A DNA stretch of 64,000 nt from Ampullaceana balthica (lineage: Eukaryota; Mollusca; Gastropoda; Lymnaeidae). Position 1 is the stretch's first letter. Each line of letters begins with the position of its first letter. A model generated the notes under the pieces. It was not told the DNA's origin. It did no database searches and saw only the letters and a program-made list of their open reading frames with translations. Positions 35,880 through 47,214 of the stretch are shown piece by piece. The position numbers and the translations under genes were made by a program. The stretch spans positions 2,120,366 through 2,184,365 of the forward strand of contig CALYLW010000125.1 in assembly GCA_944989445.1 (NCBI GenBank), given 5' to 3'.

Positions 35880-36353
35880 GTTACAATATATTTACAGTTC
35901 CATAAGCTGATCCACTCCGTTTCATAATTAAATAAAAATTACCACTACTTATACTTCCTTTGTCTTTCTTTCTTTTTACAAAAAAAATATATTGAATGAT
36001 ATGGCATTCTGTTTCTAGTGTTTGGAGTTGGGGCCATTTAAAATGTGGAGTTCGTGTCTTCAGAATCTCACAAAGACACGCATGAAAGGAAATTCTAAGA
36101 GGAGACAATGAAATTAATAAAATACCAACACATAGACAAACAAGATCATACTATCTTTGTCGTCGAAAGGGGGATTATGTGAAATTAACAATCTTACTGG
36201 AAAGCCCGACTTGTATTTTTAAAAGATATATTTTTATTCACACAAGTCAAAGTATAATGAAATTATAAGTCACTAGTTGTACTTCTGTTAAAGAAATGAG
36301 TGTCTTAAATTTAGTAATGGCGGATCTTATACACGTGAATGTATTAATTTAAA

Positions 36354-36354
<1 letters not shown>

Positions 36355-36420
<66 letters not shown>
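36355..36420. repeat. AT microsatellite
   Basis: A pure AT dinucleotide run at the 5' edge of the next Helitron; a smaller one (38038-38068) borders its 3' end, so the element sits inside an AT array. Confidence 0.9.
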
Positions 36421-36424
<4 letters not shown>

Positions 36425-36429
36425 TTCTA

Positions 36430-38035
36430 TCTATACTAATAAAAGGCAAAGCCCTCACTTACTGACTGCCTCATTACTAATTCTCCGACTTTCCGTGTAG
36501 GTAGAAGAATGAAACTTTGGGAAGTTGTTAAGTACCCTCTCACGACCATAAATAGCAAAAAAGAATTTTAAAATTCCCACTCCTGGAAGGCCGGGAACCC
36601 AAATAAAATTTTTCCTTATATGAATCATATTAAAACTGACTCATCACTGATTCTCGAATTTCCGTGTAGGTAGAAGCATGCAACTTTGGCGCTAATTGAT
36701 TACACTCTCTAGACGATAATTGGCGGAAAATAATTTTAAAATTCCCAATCAGAGGGGGTGGGGTGAGGGCCCAAAATGTAGTTTTTTCCTTATATAAAAA
36801 CTGACTCAGCACTAATTCTCTAACTTCCCGTGTAGGTAGCAGCATGAAACTTTGAGAAGTTGTTGAGTACACTCTCAAGATGATAATTGGCGATAAACGA
36901 ATTTTAATATTCCCACTCATGGGGGGCCGGGGCCCAAATGAAGTTTTTCCTCATATGAGCTAAATAAAAACTGACTCATCACTAACTATCCAATATCCCG
37001 TGTAGGTAAAAATATGAAACTATGGGAAGTTTAGTACATTCCCACGTTGGACACAGGTGAAAAAATGTTTAAATTATCACTCCCTGGGCCAGGGCCTAAA
37101 TGTAGAGGACCCTCACGCAATGGTAACAGGTGACAAAAATATAAATGCATCATTCACTAGAGGGCCGGAGGCCCTAAGTAGTTGTTTTTTTTTACTAATA
37201 AAAGCTATATAAAACAGACTCATAATTAAATCTACAACTTACCGTGTAGGTAGGAGCTTGAAACTTTGGGAAGTTGTTGAGTACCCTCCCGAAATTGTAA
37301 CTGGTGAAAACATATTTAAATTATCGCTAACTGGGGACAAGGGGCCAACATGTAGTTTTTGGGGGCAAGGGGCCCAAATGTAGTTTTTTAGTATAAAACT
37401 GACTCATCAATAATTCTCCAACTTACCGTGTAAGTGTAAGCATGAAACTTGGGAAGTTGTTGAATACACTCCCGCGATGTTAACAGGCTAAAATAAATGT
37501 TATTTATCACTAACTGGGGGCTGGGGTCCAAATGTAGTTTTTGTCTTATATAAAAACTGATACATGAATAATTCTCCAAATTTCCGTGTATGTAAAAGCA
37601 TGAAACTTTGGTAAGTTGTTGAGTATCATTCCGCGATGGTAACAGGCGAAAAAAATATAAATTATTGCTCACTAGTGGTCCTGAGGCCCAAATGTAGTTG
37701 CTTTCCTTATATGAGCTATATACAAAAGACTCATCATTAAAGCTCCAACTTCCCGTGTAGTTAGAAGCATGAAACTTTGGAAAGTTGTTGAGTACCCTCC
37801 CTAAATGGTAAGAGACGAAAAAATATTTAAATTATCAGCTCGATAGGATCACGTAAAGTGTTATTTTTTACTTTTGTTTTTCCGCAGGATCACGAAAGAC
37901 AGACAGACAAGACGGTTTATTATATCCATTATGATCCAGATTGAATTCAATTGCTGTTTTGAATTGGTGTTAAGTGGGTTCTCAACGCTAACTGAAATCC
38001 TAATTTACCGCTGCGAAGCGCGGGTATTTGACTAG
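36430..38035 (+). mobile_element. Non-autonomous Helitron with internal repeat array
   Basis: Starts A|TCTATACTAATAAAAGGCAA and ends GCTGCGAAGCGCGGGTATTT then GACTAG|T: 5' TC, 3' hairpin, CTRR and an A/T target. The body is about eight diverged tandem units of 150-190 bp, each with CTGACTCATCACTAATTCTC, GTAGGTAGAAGCATGAAACT and a GC-rich GGGGCC core. No coding sequence. Confidence 0.75.
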
Positions 38036-38069
<34 letters not shown>

Positions 38070-38071
<2 letters not shown>

Positions 38072-39190
38072 ATTCTTCAACTTTAAGAACGAAATTAGCT
38101 TTTGGTACATAGTTTCAAAGAAAAAGTCTTTTAAATACAAATAAAAATAAAAATTAAATTATTTCACTTTGTGTGTCTGGTGCTTTTATGTTTTAAATCT
38201 CATTTAGTACATTATGCCCCCAAGTGTTTGAGAACAGAATAAATTACCTTAATTTATATTATTGAAAAAAATATTTAAAGTTTATTCATTAAAGAATTAT
38301 TATTTCCTTACTGCTTTTAAATGTTTTTTTGTTTTTTTGTTAACACATTAGAGACATTATTTTGAATTCCACCAGTTGTTGTGAGGAATTTCATGTTTCA
38401 TTTGAAGCAGACATTCAATACACCAAAATTGATGCTGTTGAAAATTCAAACTTTTAGACATTACATATAATCTTACACATAAACATACCAGTAATTTATA
38501 AATTCTCACAAAAATATTAGTAATAAATTATTTTAATCTATGAAAATATTAAAATATATAAATTCAAAAAGTTTAAAATAATAAACCTCCCCCTTATATA
38601 GTAGTACACGAAGACAGTATTAAATGGATTGATTAAAGCAAGACTGGCGTATTTATCCATCAACTTCAAGAGACAAGTTACATTTAAAATTAATTATTTT
38701 TCAACAATAAACTTAACATCACATGTGTTAGTTATTGTTGGGATTTTATGTTTAAATCATTGTCTACAATTTGCAATTCCTAGCATTCAACTAAAAATGC
38801 CTATATTCTTCTTTTTATATAGCTTTTATTTTTTTAAATTATAAATTACCTTCCTATCTTGAATCGCTGCGTTTAAAATTTGTGTCAATGTTCTCTTTTG
38901 AGTTCGTTTAGTTCTCTTTTGAGTTCTTTTAATTCTCTTGATGCGCTGAGAGTAATTTTTTTTCAGTTTTAATCAATTAGCACATTTAATGAAAAAAAAT
39001 TAGGAACTGCCCAATTGTTCAATGTGTGGACCTTTATTAAAGTCCTTTTAAAGTTATAGAAAAATTAATGTTTGAAATTTTTAAACAATTTGTTTGCGTT
39101 TCATAATTAAAAAAGCAATCATAATTTAGTTTCAAATGAATGCACATGGCATCTACAAAAAAAAACAAACTATATAATTTTATCATCTTC
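38070..39190. other. AT-rich intergenic stretch
   Basis: Nothing recognised; short open frames look like chance. Confidence 0.4.
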
Positions 39191-39196
39191 ATTTTA

Positions 39197-39290
39197 TCTT
39201 ATCTTATCTGTTACAGACGCTCAATCTATATGGAAGATTATTGCGTCCTATGCTTATCCAAGGTTTATGTCTAGTATTGCATTTGTATTA
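39197..39290 (-). mobile_element. LINE 3' tail, minus-strand copy
   Basis: Reverse complement of the family tail: a (TAAGA)n-type microsatellite, then the GACGCTC..GGAAGATTATTGCG motif and CTAGTATTGCAT. It abuts the plus-strand copy that follows. Confidence 0.55.
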
Positions 39291-39595
39291 ATTCTAATTT
39301 AGAAATACAACACAAAGATAACTTAATACAACCCTCAGATAGACATAAGGATAAAAACACCTTTCTTATTCCGTATGCAAGAACAAACACATACAAGTTT
39401 TCCTTCTTCCCGTCCGGAATTCGGGCGTGGAATGGGTTGCCTGAAGAATCCAGGAAAACCAACACTTTATCAACATTTAAATCTCTAATAAAAATGCAGG
39501 ACTAAACACAAACCATAGATAAGCGTAGGGCGCAATAATCTTCTGTATAGAAGGAGCGTCTGTAAACAGATAAGATAAGATAAGATAAGATAAGT
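39291..39595 (+). mobile_element. LINE 3' end (RT C terminus, hairpin, microsatellite tail)
   Basis: A frame reads YKFSFFPSGIRAWNGLPEES then STFKSLIKMQD and a stop, the usual C terminus of CR1-like reverse transcriptase proteins. It is followed by the hairpin CTTCTGTATAGAAG, GAGCGTCTGTAA and (GATAA)n. Related tails lie at 39197, 46945, 59235 and in the SINE at 61941. Confidence 0.65.
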
Positions 39596-39599
39596 ATTA

Positions 39600-39710
39600 G
39601 AGTTTTAAATGTTGATAGACTGTTGGGTCTTCCTGGTTTACTCAGGTAGCCCATTCCACGTTCGAATGCCAAACGGGAAGAATGAGAATTAGTATGAGTT
39701 TTTTCGGCAT
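39600..39710 (-). mobile_element. LINE 3' fragment, minus strand
   Basis: Reverse-strand similarity to the same region (GGTAGCCCATTCCACGTTCG corresponds to the RAWNGLP segment). Truncated near 39710. The following 39715-39850 has diverged repeats of AGCGACTGTC. Confidence 0.45.
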
Positions 39711-40096
39711 CCGGGCTGGATAGCGACTGTCAAAACAGCGACTGTCGTATTAGAAACTTCACAATAGCGATTGATTCAAAACAGCGACTGTCACAACACC
39801 GATTGTCTCAATGGTGACCGCATTATAAGATCGACTTTTAAAGTAGCGACTTTTTTCTTTTACTTGTGATACTGTTTGAAAAACTTAGCGTGCCTAGCCT
39901 ACAATCGAGTTTATAAAATCAAGAAAAAGAATTGACAAGATAACCCATGTAAGGTTTTTGTTAAGAATGAACAATACAAAATTAAATACAATCAACTAGA
40001 TGTGTGTATAAATAGATGTTTTTAATGTAAAGAGTGCAGGGCCGGCCCTATAGTATGCAGGGGAAAAGACAAAAATTGATGAGCGGGGCCTCGGGC

Positions 40097-40282
40097 CCAA
40101 TGCAATAGACAAGTAGCGAGACCAATGCAACAGACGAGTAGCGAGACCAATGCAACAGACGAGTAGCGAGACCAATGCAACAGACGAGTAGCGAGACCAA
40201 TGCAACAGACGAGTAGCGAGACCAATGCAATAGACGAATAGCGAGACCAATGCAACAGACGAGTAGCAAGACCAATGCAAAT
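40097..40282. repeat. 25-bp minisatellite, about 7.5 copies
   Basis: Unit CAATGCAACAGACGAGTAGC plus GAGAC, nearly identical copies. 25 is not a multiple of 3, yet all three minus-strand frames are open, so the long frames here are a by-product of the repeat. Confidence 0.9.
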
Positions 40283-40365
40283 ATTTGCATTTCTAAGTAT
40301 AATAAAATGGGAAATAACAAATGTAATCATTTTTTCTCCAGATTCATACTGCAATTCAGTAGATA

Positions 40366-40369
<4 letters not shown>

Positions 40370-40459
<90 letters not shown>
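40370..40459. repeat. GT microsatellite, about 45 units
   Basis: Pure GT dinucleotide run inside the hAT element. Confidence 0.95.
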
Positions 40460-40460
<1 letters not shown>

Positions 40461-40799
40461 TTGATGAAAGTTATAAAGAAATCCAAAAGAGTTATCATGC
40501 CTTCGTAATTATTCAAAGTAACTGTCCCTCGACAATTTGGTTTTAAAAATATGTGCATTTACAAATCCTATAACTTCTCCTTCATAAGTAAATTGCTTTT
40601 GTTTTCATTTTGACACTCCTCGTTTCTTTAAAAATGGGTTCAACTTCAAAGTCCGTCCGTGACAATTTCTTTTGCCATTATTTTTGCTATTGCTGTTTAA
40701 AATTCGCAATTTGTTTAAGATTTCAACCATTTCGAAGTATGTTCCATGATGTCAACTGCATTTGCTTGATGGACAGAATTATTTTGTAAATCGTTGCTT

Positions 40800-42330
40800 A
40801 TGTAATTAATTGGAACAATATTTCGTACCAAAAATTGAAACAATGAAATTGAAGTTCTTAATTGGTTTGCAAAATGACTCTGCTCCACTTCGAGCTTTTT
40901 GGTTCACTACTTCAATTTGCAACTTCCAGAAGTGCAATATGGATTTCGCCTGCTTTGTATCGCTCTACCTGTACACTTTCCCCATGGCTTTTTCATATTG
41001 TTTTCCAAAGTGGTTTCACATAAATATTTTGAACTTACTTGGAAAGGATAGCCCATCGCTTTGTTAAGGCCGAAAATAAAACAGATTTGATTAATTATAC
41101 CCAAAACATTGCATCAGGACAAGTTTTTGCTATATCACATGGCAGCAAGTTGTAATTGTGAAGGTACTGGTGGGTAAAACAATGCTCTAGGATTTAATTG
41201 TAAAATATGAGCTTGTACGCCTGACTTATGCCCCTTTATGTTTGCATCGTTGTTGTAACCTTGACCGCGGATATCAGAAACGTCTAAGCACAATTTTGTC
41301 AGTTCCAATAGTAAGAAACCAAGCAGGTGTTGTCTAATATTTTCTTCTACTTCTAGAAAACGTATGAAGTGAATATCTACCCCCTGGCATTACATCGCGA
41401 ATTGTCAGTGACATCTGCTCTTGGTGACTTTGGTCAGGAGTGCAATCAAGTATTACTGAAAAGTATATAGCTGATTTTACTCTTCCTACAATAAGTTTTC
41501 TTACCTTATTTCCTATCAACTAAATGAGTTCATTTTGAATTTGCTTTCCTAAGCGGTGATCATGAATTTCATCATTTTGTGTTATTGGTGTACTAGGGGT
41601 TGAAGGGAGCCTGTGGCGCCCACATCGGCTTTAGGGCGCCTAAGGCGCCCACTTTTTTTTTCAAAACCCCAAGTAACTTATAATAAATAAATACGAAATA
41701 TTAAACTTCCTGAAATGTACACAAAGTATTTTATAATTATAAATCCTGAAATCCTATTTTTACATCGTTCCCTTTTCCAAAATTAAGATATAAGCTAAAA
41801 GAATGACGTCATAGAATATATATTTTTTACAGCGCGTCTTTAATTTGTAATTAATTTGCACACCTTTTGATGCACACCTTGTATTAAATATAAGATCAAA
41901 CAATGACGTCATGTTAAATATTTTTACAGTGCTAATCACCACACGATTTTTGAACTGCTATAGACTGTTGTACATCGTTCCTCAGCGTTCCACATCCAAC
42001 CTGTGACTTGGGCTTTTATATTATTTATGTTCCTTAAAACTGGATCAAATTTTGCCAGCAATTCATAGAGACCCAAAAAGTTTCCATTGTGTGCCTGATG
42101 TGGTTTATCGACTGAACTACGAAAAGCCATGTTGTGCTCAGCAGGAAATCGGACAATGGCCATGAGACGTTGAAATACACTAAGCCAACGAGCCTTTTCA
42201 CTGTTTATTAAATTCTGGCTTTGCTTGTCAATTGTGCATCGTGTTTTTAGCCTATTTTTATGCTCAAACCATTCTAAAGTAGATCTCATATGTCCTTTTG
42301 ATTTCTCATGACCAGAAAGTCTCACACTGG
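40800..42330 (-). pseudogene. ZMYM1-like hAT transposase remnant
   Basis: From 42325, LSGHEKSKGHMRSTLEWFEH is a TTF-type finger tail and KARWLSVFQRLMAIVRFPAE with KPHQAHNGNFLGLYELLAKF follows. At 41560-41370, NKVRKLIVGRVKSAIYFSVI and LDCTPDQSHQEQMSLTIRDV are the DUF4371-type transposase core. Near 41290-41100, DIRGQGYNNDANIKGHKSGV follows. The order is that of ZMYM1-like hAT transposases. Frames are broken by stops and an insertion at about 41585-41935. Confidence 0.75.
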
Positions 42331-42790
42331 CATTTTTTAGTCAAAAAGTCCGTCGGATCCCAAACCATTTTGTTCTCAGCAGCTGAATATATAAGCCATT
42401 TTCGGTTGAAAACTTCTCAATTTTCAGTTAGTCGTTTGCAGTAGGTTGTAGAAAATTTTCGTCTATTGCCATGTGCTCGAAAATCTTCTTCTTCCTTTTT
42501 TTATTCAAATGCTTACTAAAATGCTATAGGGGCATTATTTTTTTAATTAGGATTTAGGGTTATTACAATTATTTATTATGTTATTACGCTATTTTTAAAA
42601 TTATTTTTCCTGACAAAATAAATATACAGTTTTCTTGATACCATTGTTATAAAAAACAAGTATTACGTAAAAGTAGTAAAATTGTAAAAAGCAGTAAAAT
42701 ATGTTTAGTCAAAGCGCGGGGCCCTGAGAAGCGCGGGGCCCAAGGCGGTTGCCTCGCTCGCCTTGCCCTAAGGCCAGCCCTGAAAGAGTG

Positions 42791-43730
42791 TACACAAATT
42801 GTTGGGACACTGTGTATAATACATATATAAAGCTAAGGTTTTTTATTGGAAACATTTCTTTAAAAAAAACTAAAAATAATAACTGCTATAACCTAAGTCA
42901 AATATATTTACAAGAAAGCTCGATATAGGTTAGCAGACATAAATGCTGTCGATTAAATGAGGGGGGTGGCGGTGGGAGGGTAGGGATGGCGCATGGCTGC
43001 TTGTTTAAGGTATAGAAAAAATTAACATTTTGATGTCTAATTTTTAATCGTTCTAATTATAAAATTGCAAAGTAATTAAGTTTGGATCCAAAAAAAGACT
43101 TACTCATACCAAGATAAAAAATGTTGTCTCCTAAAATTTTATAAACTCCTCTTTATAAGAGTATAAAAAACAACTATTAGTATCCTTATGTTTACATATT
43201 TTTTTACATACATTCAAGGCCATGACTATATACATGTTGGAATCAATAGCATAAAGACACACTATATTATTTCAAAGGATCTGTGTTGTTTTCTGATTTT
43301 GGGGAAAAATAACTGCCCAAAGTCATGTTCTTTGAAACCATTTCAACAATAATTATACTCCCAAATAGTGACCCCGATGCTGCGTATGCGGCATTGCTGA
43401 GGAGTCAAAAAGGATCTTCCTCATGGCCAAATGCTCTGCAGCGATTGGGGATGCGAACAGGCCAAGCAGCGCTAAAACTGCTGACGAATTCTTTTTGGTG
43501 ATGCCCTTTTTTTTAGGCTCGTATTAGCAATAGTAAGTCTGGTCAAAAGAGTCAAAGGCTCGACCCTCCGAAAAACTTGACAAAATAAAGCCTCTGGCCA
43601 AGACATTATTTCGGAACGAGAAACAATTTGATATGCGTGTAAAGATAACCAGACAAAACGACAAGTGAACAAAACGACAAGGTGACAAAACGACAAAGTG
43701 AAAAAGAGGATTTCATGACTTTTCATCATT
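42791..43730. other. Stretch without recognised genes
   Basis: AT-rich, with a G-rich patch at 42960-42990. 43370-43480 is less AT-rich and may be a remnant of a LINE 5' part, but I cannot show it. Confidence 0.3.
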
Positions 43731-43734
43731 TATT

Positions 43735-44820
43735 ATGACCCTAAGTATTTTGCATCTTTTGTTTGAATTAGTTGTTTTCCATGAATGAAATGTTTTGAAT
43801 TTATTCGTTTCTTTTTCTTTCTTACTCTTAACAGTTGACACCTTTTTATGTGGAAAGACAAACTCCAGATAGTTTCCCATTTTCTTAATTCATCTAGGTC
43901 TGTTCGTAAGATTTTGCTATCTTATTCTGATTTAGTTGTGCTGTAAATTATACAATCATCAGCAAATAATCTAAATTTTGTTCCTGTTGTGATTTTGTCG
44001 GGTAAATCATTTATATTAAATTAAAAAGTATAGGGGACCTAACACAGGTCCTTGTGGAACTCCCAAGTTAATCTTTAATGCGCTTATTTAGATCCAATAA
44101 TTATTACGGTTCGATCTCTACCCAAAAGAATATCTTGGATCCAATAATGTATGGGACCTGATATTCCAAATAGTTAAATTTTTGGAGTAAACTTAAGTGG
44201 TGAAATTTCTCAATGGCTTTGCAGAAGTCTAGTAATATTGTGTGTATTCAATTATTATTAGCTACGCCTTTTGGCAGATCATCTATTAAACCAGTAAATT
44301 GTGTTTCACATTATCTGTTTTTTTAAAGCCGTGTTGATATGGGCATAGGACATTATGTTTGTTTAGACGATTAATTATTCTGCTATATAATAAGTGTTCT
44401 ACAAATTTAGGCTAAACTAGTAAGTGATACAGGTATACAATTAACAGGATCTGATTTATCACTTTTTTAAAGAGGGGGAGTTACGTTAGCTAATTTACAA
44501 TCATGGGGCACTGTACCCTGACTTAGAGAGGCTTGAAAACGTAATTCAAGGATTAGACACAGTTCATTGCTTAGTTCTTTTAATAACCTTGCAGGCAGTT
44601 CACCTTTGTTTATTCTAATGCTTTTTAAGAGTGTATTTATAATGTATACCTATCTCGAATACAATTATTTTACCTATTTCTTATATTTTATTTAAATATA
44701 TTAAAACTTCCTTGTCACCTGAGGCCAGAAATGATGATGAAAAATATGAATTCAGGACTTTAACTTTGGTCTAATTATCAATATAGGTCTTATAATTTGG
44801 GCCTTTTAGTGTAGCTATTC
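43735..44820 (-). pseudogene. CR1/Jockey-type LINE reverse transcriptase remnant
   Basis: Broken minus-strand frames read LGVPQGPVLGPLLF..INDLP near 44050-43990, then KFRLFADDCIIYSTTKSE near 43985-43935, the catalytic FADD box. Frameshifts and stops are frequent. It lies tail-to-head against the plus-strand LINE that follows. Confidence 0.7.
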
Positions 44821-44829
44821 CTGTACAAT

Positions 44830-46770
44830 CAGCTTCAGACATGGGCAATGCCAAAGCCGTGTACGAAAATATTAAAAAAGGAACTGGCCCTTTGAGATCC
44901 AATGTTACCCCCCTAAATTCCAAAAGGGGAGAAATTATTTAAGATCATGCCGCGCAGCTAAAACGGTGGGTTGAGCATTATCTGGAGCTGTATGCAACAG
45001 TTACCACAGTCTCCAGCACCGCTCCAGATGACATCCCGGTTATGCCGCTCATTGAAGAACTTGATGACGTGCACACACAGGAGGAGCTTAGAAAAGCTAT
45101 TGACTACCTAGCTTGTAGAAAAGCCCATGGGAAAGATGGCATACCACCAGAAGCTCCTCTAAAGAGTGGTTAGACATCATTACTCCAACCTCTGCATGAG
45201 CTTCTGTCGATCTTATGGGAACAGGGCTACACCCCCAGAACATAGAGGATGCAAACATAGTGACACTATACTATAACAATGGTGATAGAAGTGACTGCTA
45301 TAACTTTCGTGGCATCTAACTCCTTAGCATTGTAGGAAAGGCTTGTCATACTAACACGACTACATAGTTTAGCCTCCCAAGTTTATCAATAATCTCAGTG
45401 CTGTTTCTTGGCGTGTCGGTCTATCATAGACTTGGTGTTCTCCATACAGAATGTCCAGGAAAAATGTAGAGATCAGCAGATGTCACTATACATTGCCTTT
45501 GTGGATCTTACGAAAGCCATTGATTTATTCTTTCACAAATGACTATTCAAAATCCTAGAAAGAGTGTCTGTCCCCCACACCTACTCGCCATCATCTTATG
45601 ACAGTTCTATGAAAATAGGAAGGGCACAGTGCAGTTAAATGGAGCTATATTAGAAGCCTTTCCAATCAGCAGCAGAGTTAAACAAGGTTGTGCACTCGCA
45701 CCAACACTGTTCGCAATATTCTTCTGTACTGCTTCGATACGCATTCAAGGATAGCAGTAATGGAATCTGGCTACACACAAGAGCTGATGGAGGACTTTTC
45801 AACACTGCCCGCCTTCGAGACAAAACCAAAACGTCAGATGTCCAAATTCATGAGCTACTCTTTGCGGATGATGCGGCACTGATGGCACACACAGAAACTG
45901 GTTTGCAACAACTCGTGTCAAGCTTTTCCAACGTCTGCACAGAATTTGGTCTGCAAATCAGCTAAAAAAACATCATAGCCCAAGACATACGTTCTCCTCC
46001 TACCATCAATATCGAAAATTAAAACTTGGAGGTTGTGGAGAGCTTCACCTACTTGGGGTCTAAGTTCTCCAATACACTGACCATCGAGGACAAAATTAAC
46101 AGTAGAATTGGCAAAGCAGCTACCACATTTGCTTGCTAAACTAAATAAATGGGTCTGGCAAAACACCACGCTAACGGAGAAAACCAAACTGTGTGTCTAT
46201 CGAGCCTGCGTCAACAGTGCGCTGCTATACGGGAGTGAGACATGGACCACTTATACATCACATAAGCGCAAGCTTAATAGCTTCCACTTGAGGCGTCTGC
46301 GTCGCATCCTTGGCATTAAATGGCAGGACAAAGTGCCAAATAGTGAGATTTTGATGCGTGCCAATACCCAAAGCATGTTCTCAATCCTTAGTGAAAGACG
46401 CCTGAGATGGCTAGGACATGTAAAACAAATTGAGTCCGGGTTGCATCCCCAAGGACCTCCTATATGGAGAACTGGCATCGGGAATGAGTAAGACAGGTCG
46501 CTCACTTCTGAGATTTTAAGATGTCTGTCAAAGAAGCCAAAATATGCACAAGCGACTGGGAGTGTAAGGCAGAAGACTGATCTAAGTGGTGCACAATTGT
46601 AAAAGAAAGCGTCATAGTAGCTGAGGAGCTAAGGACGGAGGAGGCTACGGACAGAGAGCTAGGAGAAAGGCCAAAACATTGGGAAGCACAGAACTCATGT
46701 GCAAACGCTGTGGTAAAGACTGTCACTCAAAGATAGGAGTGCACAGCCACAGGAAATACAACCCAACCCA
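44830..46770 (+). pseudogene. LINE reverse transcriptase remnant, FADD motif intact
   Basis: Consecutive pieces in shifting frames: NAKAVYENIKKGTGPLRSN near 44850, RWVEHYLELYA and LACRKAHGKDGIPPEA near 45100, RVKQGCALAPTLF near 45690, ELLFADDAALMAHTETGLQQ near 45860, then FTYLGSKFSNTL, LLYGSETWTTYTSHKRKLNS and RRLRWLGHVKQIES, ending in a CKRCGKDCHSK..HSH zinc-finger-like tail near 46700. The order is that of a full ORF2 C-terminal half. Stops and frameshifts mark it as inactive. Confidence 0.8.
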
Positions 46771-46944
46771 ACGGTCATGCACCATCGTCTTGTGAGACGG
46801 AAGGATGCCGATATGCCTGTAGATTCCATTTTTAAAGATTTAATAAAGGACCATACGTTTGTATTGTTATCTTTAGAAATTATATTGTTTATATACTCAT
46901 GTTAAAGGTTTCCACTAAGTTTTTGTGTCAAGTGTTTAATTTTA

Positions 46945-47210
46945 AGTATTTTTTTCTTATCTTACCTGTTACAGACGCATCTTCTATACAGAAGATTATT
47001 GCATTATACGCTTATCCATTGTTTGTGTCTAGTCCTGCATTCTTATTGGAGTTTTAAATGTTCATAAAGTGTTTGTTTTCCTGATTTTTTCAGGCAACCC
47101 ATTCCCCGTCCGAATTCTGGACGGAAAGGAGTAGAATTTGTATGTGTTGTTCTTGCATAAGAAATGAGAATAGTGTTTTTATCCTTATGTCTATCTAAAG
47201 GTTATATTTA
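46945..47210 (-). mobile_element. LINE 3' end, minus-strand copy
   Basis: The reverse strand has the FFPSGIRAWNGLP-equivalent region, the hairpin CTTCTGTATAGAAG-like motif (CTTCTATACAGAAG at 46979-46993) and a GATAA-type tail. A Helitron end lies at its left (5') limit, at 47215. Confidence 0.6.
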
Positions 47211-47214
47211 GTTA

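Larger units (their letters stand above)
40037..42782 (-). mobile_element. hAT transposon (ZMYM1 type) with perfect 8-bp duplication
   Basis: TIRs CAGGGCCGGCCCTA and, inverted, CAGGGCTGGCCTTA. Identical AAAGAGTG flanks at 40029-40036 and 42783-42790. It holds transposase remnants on the minus strand, a 25-bp minisatellite and a long GT microsatellite, and around 41585-41935 probably a further small insertion. Confidence 0.85.

Noticed and set aside
36430..38035. CRISPR-like array because of regularly spaced repeats
   Set aside because: Units are 150-190 bp, diverged, continuous and bounded by Helitron ends in an animal genome; there are no short identical repeats with unique spacers.
40022..40558. 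A 178-codon minus-strand frame with a His/Thr run
   Set aside because: Produced by the GT microsatellite and the 25-bp minisatellite, whose three frames are all open by chance.
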